Assembly (NCBI GenBank): GCA_030671005.1
Contig: DAOVAN010000023.1
Location: forward strand, 1 to 15,474
DNA: 15,474 bases
Reading direction: 5' to 3'
Source of the DNA: Caldifarciminota bacterium
Lineage (GTDB): Bacteria > Hydrothermota > Tepidihabitantia > SM23-42
The translations under genes and the position numbers were made by a program. The notes below the pieces were generated by a model. It did no database searches and was not told where the DNA came from. It saw only the letters and a list, made by a program, of their open reading frames with translations. Shown here piece by piece: positions 6,085 to 13,765 of the stretch; the first letter of the stretch is position 1; every line of letters begins with the position of its first letter.

Positions 6085-8351
6085 CAAAGAGTTAATATTT
6101 CGTATAGCAACTTAATTCTCTTCTTATCATCCTGGTAGATGTTACCGTGTTCATCAATTGAAAAATCGTCGATGCGTGCATCGATAATCGCCTTGTTCTT
6201 GTTCAGTTCTCCTAATATGTGGACCCCTTTCGGTAATACGGACACATTGAGATCTGAAAGGAGGTAGCCGTGAGTTGTCCGGCGCATTTCTTCCAGAACT
6301 TTGCAGTATTTATCAAACTTATTCTCCTTTGTGGGATATTCAAAGTTCTCAACATTAAGAATGAGGTTTGTCAGAGTCGGCAGATCGCATATGATAACCG
6401 AACGACCCGGTTGTCTTTCCCGTGAGTACAAATGTGCATCAGACAAAACAGGACCAACCAGGTCAGGATCACCATATGAATTTGTTGCGAAGATCACATC
6501 CCGGTCCGGCACTCCCGAGGCTATGCCAACGCCAATCCGGAAGAGACTCTTGAATTCAGGCGGCAATAACGCGTAGGTGATACCATCGAGCTCAAGTGTG
6601 CGTTCGGCGACATCGGCAAACCATTCTCGGTAATGCACAAAATTCGCCCGCACAAACTCCTCGGCCCGCACTACCATATCCCGAGCACATAGTATCGCCC
6701 GCCGCGCGGCATCGGTCGCTGGTATGATGTCGCATTCCCCACCCGAACATATCGAATACCGGAGCTTGGTGCCTTTCCCGGTTACTGATTCTGTGTAGAG
6801 ATAATTGTACAAGGACCCAGAATTCTCGGCAAACCATACCAGCCCGCCATCTCCGGTGTCCTTCAGGAGAAATCCATCATATTTCTTGACCACCTGCGCC
6901 ATTTCCGTGGCGAACTTGGATTTTATCCGCTGCTCCTTGACCGCATCATTCAGTCTTATACCCATGTAGGAAGACCCTCTTATGTCATATACCAGTATCG
7001 TAACACACTTGCGGTATTTGCTGACATATCCAACAATCTCACGTGGTAACTCTCCACTCTTTTCTTTCAACTGCAGAATGTTTTGCCCAGTTAAGAAAAC
7101 AGTCTTGAGATTTGCCAGGTCAATTGCAACCCTCGGGGCTTCATCATCGTCCGGAGGCAAACAGCTGACCAGATCGAGAAAACACTGGCCAATGTGATCG
7201 GGAATGACTCTCCCCTTTACAAATGAATTATACGCATCGATCATCGCATCGATATCGAGATCCACTGAAATGAGACCTCGCTTCTCAAACTTCTTCAGTT
7301 GCGAAACACCACGGCTCTTCTTGCGATAAAAACCCGCCAGTTCTTGAGTCAATTGTTTCACAAAGTTCTTGTTTTCATCCTTTGTCAAGGGACCAAATTT
7401 ATACATGAACATATACTCGTCGTAGATCTCACGTACCGGCTTACTCATATCCATGGATCGCTTCTCAGCATAGTGCTTGAACCCCTCTTCCTGCCTTATA
7501 TCCTCAAGAATTTCCCTCTTCCTCCTTTGATAATCCTTCAGGTGATAGACGTTACCTAAGAACAAACGGTCCAACCTCGAAAAAAGATTTGATACCTTCT
7601 GGGTAATAACACTCGTGTCAGCACCCTGCACAACATCATTTTCGATGATATCAAGCAATCCCTGATGGGTTTCAAGATAAAGCCCTTCCAGTTGTTCGCG
7701 TATGCGTATCGAATAAAGATCGATGTTCTTGAGTTCTTCCTCCAATTTACCCTTCAAATCACGAAGACCCGCAGACAGCTTCCTGAGCAGCTTACTCAGG
7801 GATGTAGCGGACAGAAACTGGATATAAACCGGCGAGATTTTCTCAAACGCCTCTTTGACGTTGGTAAACCCCAGTCGTTCGACATCGGATAGAAGGTCGG
7901 GTAACAGTGTCTCAACACGCGCACCAATAATGCTCCTGTGTATTGCCAGAAAAATCTCTGGCGAAAGCGAAACCTGGCGTAGTTCTTTGCTATAATCGTT
8001 TATATGTTTTCGACCGGTCGCCTTTTCAACCAGCGCGGTTATGTCCTTGGGGCATTTTTCAACCAGCGCCTCGGGGATGGGTAAACCTCTCTTCTTATGC
8101 CCGATGAACAGCGCTAATTCGTAACCCTCATACTCGGTCAGCTTGTGACCCAAGTCGATAACAAAGTTTTTCCTGTTTTCGAAGACCTTGAGCGCATCTT
8201 TGGCGATTCCCAGGCATGCCAATCCCTGTTCGATTGCTGAAAGGTTATCCTTATATTTCCCTTCGCTGATGAATCTCTGTGCAATCATGTTGAAATAGTT
8301 GCTCTTCTCTTCGATGTAATCCTGTATACTGCTCACCGCGTACTTGTTCAT
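6084..8351 (-). CDS. Large protein with divergent class III cyclase homology domain (755 aa)
   Basis: No membrane helices or signal peptide are seen. Residues 1 to about 440 are mainly helical, with a charged probable coiled coil around 185-300, and match no family I know. Residues about 448-660 form a class III nucleotidyl-cyclase homology domain: VYDIRGSS (metal D456), LLKDTGDGG (purine-contact K497, metal D501), RIGVGIASG (605-613) and DPDLVG (D630). The transition-state Asn position is Ser637 and the catalytic Arg position is Leu641, so normal cyclase activity is doubtful. An insertion of about 100 residues between the GDGG and GIASG motifs carries YREWF and TYALLPP. The tail shares LNV..F and RTT.GYLL.DL with its paralog upstream. 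Start: ATG at 8351 with GGAGGT six bases upstream (8363-8358) and an ATGA overlap with that paralog's gene. A signalling or nucleotide-sensing role is likely; the product is unknown. Confidence 0.85.
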   Translation of the reverse strand: MNKYAVSSIQDYIEEKSNYFNMIAQRFISEGKYKDNLSAIEQGLACLGIAKDALKVFENRKNFVIDLGHKLTEYEGYELALFIGHKKRGLPIPEALVEKCPKDITALVEKATGRKHINDYSKELRQVSLSPEIFLAIHRSIIGARVETLLPDLLSDVERLGFTNVKEAFEKISPVYIQFLSATSLSKLLRKLSAGLRDLKGKLEEELKNIDLYSIRIREQLEGLYLETHQGLLDIIENDVVQGADTSVITQKVSNLFSRLDRLFLGNVYHLKDYQRRKREILEDIRQEEGFKHYAEKRSMDMSKPVREIYDEYMFMYKFGPLTKDENKNFVKQLTQELAGFYRKKSRGVSQLKKFEKRGLISVDLDIDAMIDAYNSFVKGRVIPDHIGQCFLDLVSCLPPDDDEAPRVAIDLANLKTVFLTGQNILQLKEKSGELPREIVGYVSKYRKCVTILVYDIRGSSYMGIRLNDAVKEQRIKSKFATEMAQVVKKYDGFLLKDTGDGGLVWFAENSGSLYNYLYTESVTGKGTKLRYSICSGGECDIIPATDAARRAILCARDMVVRAEEFVRANFVHYREWFADVAERTLELDGITYALLPPEFKSLFRIGVGIASGVPDRDVIFATNSYGDPDLVGPVLSDAHLYSRERQPGRSVIICDLPTLTNLILNVENFEYPTKENKFDKYCKVLEEMRRTTHGYLLSDLNVSVLPKGVHILGELNKNKAIIDARIDDFSIDEHGNIYQDDKKRIKLLYEILTL

Positions 8352-10765
8352 TTCAAAACCTCCGCGTATATTTCAAAAAGCATTTTGCTTCGCGCTGCCT
8401 TACTGAGTTTTACATCGGCGCCTTCGTTAATTACAATATTGTTGTCATCCAACACGATCCTTAGGTTTTCAGCATCGGCTATTTCCCGGCCGAATCTTGC
8501 AACAAATATCTTGTACAGATCAAGAATAAACCCCTTGCGCGTTGTCCTCTGTTTTTCCCAATACTCCAAACCCTGCTGGATATTTAGCTGCACAGGGTCA
8601 ATGCGCAACCCGGATTCACTCAGGAACGAAAATCTGTCGACGTTAAGCAGCACATTATAGACCGTAGCGTCATCACATATGACGGTGGATTTCCCTTTCG
8701 CCTTGACCGTGGAATACAAATTGGCTTCCCGGACAAGCATACCTGTCAAGTCATGTTCACCAAAGGCATTTTTGTCTAAATACAACTCTCTCGGATAGTG
8801 ACCCGAGGCAATACCTATACCGATCTGGAAAATTGCTTGATATGAGGGTGGCAGCTTAGCATAGGTACCTCCCTCAAAATTGATTTCACGCTCTTCCGCT
8901 TCACGGAACCAATCTCGATACCGATGAATGTTTTTCTGGACAAACAATTTTGCTTCCTGAGCCATCTCAATTGCACATCGCACCGCTGGTAATGTACTGC
9001 CGTGCTCGGGTCGCAAGGTTTTCTCGTCCTTTATATCGTAGTGATTCTTGGCGAAGAATATGACACCTCCGTCGCCGGTGTCCTTGATTGGAATACCCCC
9101 GAATTTTTCCGCAACGTAAAGCATCGACTCCTGAAAGAGATTCCTTATCGCACTCTCCTTCTCAGCATTCTTTAACTTCGCACCCATGAAGGTCGATCCC
9201 CTTATATCGTAAACGAGCACAGAAGTCAAATTCTTGTAGCGCTGAATGTTCGCATCCTGAGACGCCTCGACCGACGGTGTGATATTCACATCTTTCTCGA
9301 TCATCGAAACGCGCCCTGACGATGCCTCCTCGCCCACAAAACGCACGCCTTCTGCCGTCATTATTCCAGAGAGTTTAGGATAGTAATCTACCAGCTCCTC
9401 CATCACGATTGACTTCACGAGCGGCGCGATTATTCCATCGACAATACTGCTGAACTTATCCATCGCCTTCTGGCTGTCATACTTCTCCTTGAGTAAAGCC
9501 GACGTTCGATATTGGCTCATGAGTTGCTCAGCGGCATCGTCATTCCTTATGCTGTTCATCGCATCCTTGAGAATCAGTTGGAGTTTCTCGTCATCGACGT
9601 CCTCACGCCTGCGAAGCAAGAGCATTATGTAGGGGTCCCATTCATCCTTGGTGATAAACGCGGCGAGATCTGCCGGCTTGTAGCGCATGATGTCTTTCAA
9701 ATGACTCTCTTTGTCCAAACACTCCTGATATTCCCACTTCAATATCTTCAGGTCATAGGCATTGCCAATGACATTGCGATGCAACCTCTTCACCATGTTC
9801 TCGATGGCTTCTTCAGTAGAGAAATCTTCCGCAAGGTTTATTAAACTGTCACTCATGATATTTGTCGTGTCTGTTATCTTTCTCCGGATGCTCTGTATCT
9901 TTTCTTCGATGCTTCTTTCCTTATTTGTGATATCGGACATCACCTTTCGACCCCGTTTCTGCAGGGCATCAACGATTTCAGTAAGTGAATTCTCATCGGG
10001 GAAGAATACCCGCGTTTTGAACACCTCGGCAATTGTCTTCTTGTTGAGTGAAGACAATCTGTTAATTGCATCAATGATCCGCTTCTTTTCATCGGTGTAG
10101 TATAAACGTACCACGCCCTTGAGGATAGCGGTAAATATCGGCTCGGGCAAACCCTTCTTGAGAAAACATTGACCCAGCATCCGCATCGTCTCCACACAAC
10201 TTGTCTTGGGCACGAACGGAATGTGCTCATAGGAATCAACAATTATGTTGTCGACAACCACTGTACGCTTGGTCAGTGAATTCCTGATATAGTTGAACAG
10301 ATGATTTATCACCACTCCACATCGCTCGGAGATAAACGTTTTTTTCTCAACCGGTTCCTTCAGCGTTCTCTTGGTAAGGATATCACGCAGTAATTTACGG
10401 TTCGCAACTTCAAATATGACTACATTAGCGCTTACACCATTGACGAAATCCTCGTAAATATCGAACAGATGCTTGCTATATCTTTCAAAAAATTTTTCCC
10501 AGCGGTCGACATGCGACTCATCGGACAGGAATGCCAGGTAATTCGACACAAAATCATCCTGAAGCGTAAATATCCTCCTACCCAGATAGACCAACTCCTT
10601 CCCGCCATTCTTTTCCAGCTTCTCGATAAACGGGTCACGCCGCACGATCTTCTTCAGTACAGCAAAATTCCGTATGAAACTTGCATTATTGCGGTAGGTT
10701 GAATGCAATTTCTCGTAAAAGGGAGTCTCGCGAATTACGTTTTCTTCAAACCCATCATTGATCAT
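8348..10765 (-). CDS. Large protein with divergent class III cyclase homology domain (805 aa)
   Basis: Paralog of the next gene, with a longer N-terminus. Residues 1 to about 500 are helical and charged, with probable coiled coil near 270-330; the GNAYDLK string (334-340) corresponds to GNVYHLK in the partner, and KKGLPEP (203-209) to KKRGLPIP. Residues about 512-700 are the cyclase homology domain: VYDIRGST (D520), IKDTGDGG (K561, D565), QIGIGIASG (647-655) and HDLTG (D672, the position of the ribose/base-contacting Asp of class III cyclases). Arg679 replaces the catalytic Asn and Leu683 the catalytic Arg. The same insertion is present, with YRDWF (616-620) and TYAKLPP (634-640). No membrane segment is seen. 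ATG 10765 overlaps the mltG stop as ATGA, with AAGGA nine bases upstream. Together with its partner it may form a heterodimer, since class III active sites lie at a dimer interface. Function unproven. Confidence 0.85.
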   Translation of the reverse strand: MINDGFEENVIRETPFYEKLHSTYRNNASFIRNFAVLKKIVRRDPFIEKLEKNGGKELVYLGRRIFTLQDDFVSNYLAFLSDESHVDRWEKFFERYSKHLFDIYEDFVNGVSANVVIFEVANRKLLRDILTKRTLKEPVEKKTFISERCGVVINHLFNYIRNSLTKRTVVVDNIIVDSYEHIPFVPKTSCVETMRMLGQCFLKKGLPEPIFTAILKGVVRLYYTDEKKRIIDAINRLSSLNKKTIAEVFKTRVFFPDENSLTEIVDALQKRGRKVMSDITNKERSIEEKIQSIRRKITDTTNIMSDSLINLAEDFSTEEAIENMVKRLHRNVIGNAYDLKILKWEYQECLDKESHLKDIMRYKPADLAAFITKDEWDPYIMLLLRRREDVDDEKLQLILKDAMNSIRNDDAAEQLMSQYRTSALLKEKYDSQKAMDKFSSIVDGIIAPLVKSIVMEELVDYYPKLSGIMTAEGVRFVGEEASSGRVSMIEKDVNITPSVEASQDANIQRYKNLTSVLVYDIRGSTFMGAKLKNAEKESAIRNLFQESMLYVAEKFGGIPIKDTGDGGVIFFAKNHYDIKDEKTLRPEHGSTLPAVRCAIEMAQEAKLFVQKNIHRYRDWFREAEEREINFEGGTYAKLPPSYQAIFQIGIGIASGHYPRELYLDKNAFGEHDLTGMLVREANLYSTVKAKGKSTVICDDATVYNVLLNVDRFSFLSESGLRIDPVQLNIQQGLEYWEKQRTTRKGFILDLYKIFVARFGREIADAENLRIVLDDNNIVINEGADVKLSKAARSKMLFEIYAEVLK

Positions 10766-11718
10766 TGATACCGATCCTTCGCAGCGACGTGTTCCTTAAA
10801 GGTACGTGAAAAATGATGCCGTCCATCGCCTTTGGCGACAAAGTATAGATAGTCAACATCGGCTGGTGAGATCGCCGCCTTTATCGAACTCTCGCCGGGT
10901 GAACAGATCGGGCCCGGTGGTAGTCCAAGATGCAAATAGGTGTTGTACGGTGACTCGATCCTAATATCCCGGTCAGTAAGCCTCTGCTTTTTGTAGCGGG
11001 ACTCACCCGCTTTTAATATGTAGAATACTGTAGCACATGATTCCAACGGCCTTCTCGTCTCCAGCCGGTTAAGGAATACCCTGGCAATGACTGGCCTTTC
11101 GTCTTCGTATTTTGCTTCCTTCTCGACAATCGAAGCGAGAATTAACACCTGATGTATGGAATCGGCGCTCATTAGACCAAATGGGGCAATTCGTTTTGAA
11201 AAGTTATTCACCAACGTAGTAATGATTGACTCCTCGTTCTGCAGGGAACTGAATGAGTACGTATCCGGGAAAAAGTAACCCTCCAGAGACGATACGCCTA
11301 ACCCCAGTTCACTAATGAAGTTCTCAGCACGGCACAGTTCGATGAATCGGCTTTCATCCACCAGTCCGTGGTGAAGCAAGACCTGTGCCGTCTCATATAT
11401 TGTCAGCCCCTCAGGAATCGTGACAATGATCTCTGACCGGCCACCCATGGTGAGCTGTCCAATCAGATAGATGGGATTCTTATATTTGTACAATTCATAG
11501 GTGCCTGATTTCAGATCCCTTTCTCGACCCGTAACCTTCAACCAGAAAAGGAATTCATCGACATTCCGCACAATACGCTCATCAGCCAGGCATTCTGCGA
11601 TTTCTCGAGCATTCACGCTATCCGGAACCGTCACCTCGGTTTTGCCCAGGTTCAAGGGCTGCCACCAGATAGCAAGGATCACCACGATTATCGCAACTAT
11701 TATGCTCTCCTTATTCAC
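10762..11718 (-). CDS. mltG: Endolytic murein transglycosylase MltG
   Basis: 318 residues. An N-terminal membrane anchor (about 5-19) precedes a LysM-like region and a YceG/MltG catalytic domain in the periplasm or outside face. The catalytic Glu lies in ASIVEKEA (E199). The family motifs SPYNTY, GLPPGPI and a C-terminal YLYFVAKGDGRHHFSRTF are all present; the usual LQSDPTV is LESCATV here. MltG cuts nascent glycan strands near the membrane and so sets peptidoglycan chain ends. Start is GTG 11718, directly after the ruvX stop, with AAGGG a few bases upstream. The ruvX-mltG neighbourhood is common in bacteria and supports both calls. The stop overlaps the cyclase-like gene, so peptidoglycan and signalling genes should be cotranscribed. 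Confidence 0.95.
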   Translation of the reverse strand: MNKESIIVAIIVVILAIWWQPLNLGKTEVTVPDSVNAREIAECLADERIVRNVDEFLFWLKVTGRERDLKSGTYELYKYKNPIYLIGQLTMGGRSEIIVTIPEGLTIYETAQVLLHHGLVDESRFIELCRAENFISELGLGVSSLEGYFFPDTYSFSSLQNEESIITTLVNNFSKRIAPFGLMSADSIHQVLILASIVEKEAKYEDERPVIARVFLNRLETRRPLESCATVFYILKAGESRYKKQRLTDRDIRIESPYNTYLHLGLPPGPICSPGESSIKAAISPADVDYLYFVAKGDGRHHFSRTFKEHVAAKDRYQ

Positions 11719-12126
11719 TTATGCCCTTTTCGACTGGATATATTCCTCCAGCATTATCGAAGCGGCAACACGATCAATGTCTTCCTTCGTTCTGCTAAGC
11801 CCCATGCTCTTCATTTTGCTCATTGCGTATTTACTGGTGTACCGCTCATCCCACAGCTGCACCTCGACACTGATCAGCCTCCTCAGCTTTCTTAGGAACC
11901 GCTGGATCTCCTTCGACATCTCGGTCGGTTCGCCCTTCAACGAGAGTGGATTGCCAACAAGAATCAATCCGACATCGTTTTCTTCTACAATACACTTAAG
12001 TCGCATTATCAAATCGGAATCCGACTTCGGCTTTAGTGTAAGCAGCGGCTGCGCGATCACACCCAACGGATCAGTAATCGCTACACCAACTCTCTTCTTA
12101 CCATAATCGATAGCCATAATTCTCAT
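11719..12126 (-). CDS. ruvX: RuvX/YqgF family Holliday junction resolvase-like nuclease
   Basis: 135 residues, the usual family length, with the RNase H-like fold motifs of YqgF: MAIDYGKKRVGVAITDP (acidic D7), VGNPLSLKGE, WDERYTS (E94) and EDIDRVAASIML (D118). Members are reported to act as Holliday-junction resolvases or in pre-16S rRNA 5'-end maturation; the sequence cannot choose between these. It is the first gene of the minus-strand block. ATG 12126 lies ten bases after a consensus -10 box, so the mRNA would have almost no leader, and no Shine-Dalgarno is present. Confidence 0.93.
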   Translation of the reverse strand: MRIMAIDYGKKRVGVAITDPLGVIAQPLLTLKPKSDSDLIMRLKCIVEENDVGLILVGNPLSLKGEPTEMSKEIQRFLRKLRRLISVEVQLWDERYTSKYAMSKMKSMGLSRTKEDIDRVAASIMLEEYIQSKRA

Positions 12127-12136
12127 GTTTTCGTAA

Positions 12137-12164
12137 ATTATACAGATATATTTATTTCTGTCAA
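12137..12164 (-). promoter_or_regulatory. Consensus promoter of the ruvX-mltG-signalling operon
   Basis: On the minus strand TTGACA (12164-12159), a 16-bp spacer and TATAAT (12142-12137) match both consensus hexamers exactly. Initiation about seven bases on leaves only about three or four bases before the ruvX ATG at 12126. Confidence 0.85.
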
Positions 12165-12170
12165 CATTTA

Positions 12171-12198
12171 TTGACTTCGCAGGCGATTTCTGTAGAAT
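12171..12198 (+). promoter_or_regulatory. Divergent promoter of the ubiA-uppP-peptidase operon
   Basis: TTGACT (12171-12176), a 16-bp spacer and TAGAAT (12193-12198) each match consensus at 5/6. The predicted start site is at or next to GTG 12204. Its -35 box is only six bases from the opposing -35 box, the two forming the inverted repeat GTCAA-N6-TTGAC (12160-12175). Confidence 0.75.
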
Positions 12199-12203
12199 AT
12201 CAC

Positions 12204-13016
12204 GTGGCGTATTTCCGCATCATTCGACCCCTGAACTGTGGTATAACACTAATATCTGTGTTTGTTGGCGGCTGGATCGGAAAAGGTATCCACTTCTCAA
12301 CCGAATTGGTTGCAGCAGGAGTAATCGGCTTCATAGTCTGTGCCTTTGGTAACGTCGTCAATGACATAAATGACATTGAAATTGACCGGATAAACAATCC
12401 CCAGCGACCCCTCCCTTCAGGCCGCGCAAAGAAAAACGTCGCCACGCTCATGGCGCTCATCTTCGGTCTCGTCGCCCTCACCGGTTCATTCTTCCTCGGT
12501 ATCCTTCCCTTTCTTGTTGTAATTACGGCACTTTTATTGCTTTTTCTTTATTCGGCGTATCTCAAGAAGACCCTGACTGGCAACATCGTCGTCGCACTGA
12601 CGGCCGGTCTCAGTTTTGTCTTCGGCGGACTCGTCGCCAAGAATCCCGCATGCATTATCCCCTTTATATTTTCAATATTCATTCACCTGCCGCGTGAAAT
12701 AGTGAAAGACATCATGGACATTAAGGGTGACAAAATGACAGGCGCAGTCACACTACCCATTATTGCAGGCTTCACTCAATCATACACGATCAGCGCCATA
12801 TTGTTAGGATTCCTTTTTCTTCTCTTGCCAATACCTTACATTATTAATGTCCTCAGCATCGTGTATATCATAATCATACTCCTAGTTGCCTATCCAATCC
12901 TACTCTATATTATATGGCGCCTCATGAAAAGACCGCTGGTGGACGAATTACCCCTGATCAGTAATCTCATGAAAGCAGCTATGGCCGCCGGTCTCGGCGC
13001 GATGATCATTTCATGA
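12204..13016 (+). CDS. UbiA-family prenyltransferase, DGGGP-synthase-like
   Basis: An integral membrane protein of 270 residues with about eight or nine helices. Both Mg-diphosphate motifs of UbiA enzymes are intact: NxxxDxxxD at N53-D57-D61, followed by RINNPQRPLPSG, and DxxDxxxD at D169-D172-D176 in REIVKDIMDIKGD. The REIVKDI...GD..GA.TLPI pattern and the N-terminal RPLN recall archaeal digeranylgeranylglyceryl phosphate synthase and its bacterial relatives more than MenA or UbiA proper; this is judged by eye. It would transfer a prenyl chain to a membrane lipid or quinone precursor. The frame runs back to TTG 12171, but that codon is the -35 box, so GTG 12204, five bases after the -10 box, is preferred. 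Its stop overlaps uppP as ATGA. Substrate unproven. Confidence 0.85.
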   Translation: MAYFRIIRPLNCGITLISVFVGGWIGKGIHFSTELVAAGVIGFIVCAFGNVVNDINDIEIDRINNPQRPLPSGRAKKNVATLMALIFGLVALTGSFFLGILPFLVVITALLLLFLYSAYLKKTLTGNIVVALTAGLSFVFGGLVAKNPACIIPFIFSIFIHLPREIVKDIMDIKGDKMTGAVTLPIIAGFTQSYTISAILLGFLFLLLPIPYIINVLSIVYIIIILLVAYPILLYIIWRLMKRPLVDELPLISNLMKAAMAAGLGAMIIS

Positions 13017-13765
13017 TCAAAGCAATCATCCTAGGCATCGTACAGGGACTGACCGAATTCTTGCCTGTATCCAGCTCGGGCCACCTTGCTTTTCTGGAAA
13101 ACCTGTTCGGCGTTGCGGAACCCGTAACCCTCGCCGTTTTTCTCCACTTCGGTACTCTCGTCGCCGTCATCGTATACTTTTTCAGACCGATCACTGATCT
13201 CGTTAAAGGAGTATTTAAAGGAAATAAGGAAAGCCTCTCATATTTCATGAAGATCATCATCGGTACAATCCCAATAGTCTTTTTTGGTATACTATTCGAG
13301 TCCTGGGTCGCAAGGGCATTCACCAACATGGTCATGATCGCGATATTGCTCGGCATAACCGGCACCGTCGTACTCCTTACCGGCATTGTGAGGAAAGGGC
13401 AAAAGCGAGTCGGTTTCTTTTCGGTACTCCTCATCGGCATTGGCCAAATGTTCGCAATTCTGCCCGGTATTTCGAGGTCAGGTATGACCATCTCTGCCGG
13501 GATATTCTCAGGTGTGGAACCAGAGCGTGCGTTCAGGTTCTCTTTCCTGTTATCCATCCCAGCAGTGCTCGGCGCAAATATCTTTGAACTGAAGAACATA
13601 TCCAATGTCCAAAACTTCCCTGAATTGCTTGTGGGCATGGTGTGCAGCTTTATCTCCGGGCTCATCGCTCTAAAAATTCTGCGTAGAATGGTGTACAGAA
13701 AGTTTCATCTGTTCGGGCTTTATTGCTTAATCGTCAGTATCATAATGCTACTCGTGCTGTCATGA
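13013..13765 (+). CDS. uppP: Undecaprenyl-diphosphatase UppP (BacA)
   Basis: 250 residues with about seven or eight membrane helices. It has the two catalytic signatures of the family: QGLTEFLPVSSSGHL (Q11, E15, H24) and PGISRSGMT (151-159, R155). The enzyme dephosphorylates undecaprenyl diphosphate at the membrane to recycle the lipid carrier for peptidoglycan and other wall polymers, and loss of pyrophosphate substrate confers bacitracin tolerance. ATG 13013 overlaps the prenyltransferase stop, and its own stop overlaps the peptidase start, both as ATGA, so the three genes form one tightly coupled operon. Length and motifs are normal. Confidence 0.96.
   Translation: MIKAIILGIVQGLTEFLPVSSSGHLAFLENLFGVAEPVTLAVFLHFGTLVAVIVYFFRPITDLVKGVFKGNKESLSYFMKIIIGTIPIVFFGILFESWVARAFTNMVMIAILLGITGTVVLLTGIVRKGQKRVGFFSVLLIGIGQMFAILPGISRSGMTISAGIFSGVEPERAFRFSFLLSIPAVLGANIFELKNISNVQNFPELLVGMVCSFISGLIALKILRRMVYRKFHLFGLYCLIVSIIMLLVLS

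Noticed and set aside
11501..12106. Plus-strand ORF of 201 codons opposite mltG and ruvX
   Set aside because: It crosses two well-supported minus-strand genes and has a low-complexity Ser/Leu-rich composition.
12171..12203. TTG at 12171 as the start of the UbiA gene
   Set aside because: The codon is the -35 hexamer of the promoter and the extra residues do not match the family N-terminus.
13006..13665. Minus-strand ORF of 219 codons opposite uppP
   Set aside because: The plus frame encodes UppP with both catalytic motifs; the opposite frame is a shadow without any family signature.
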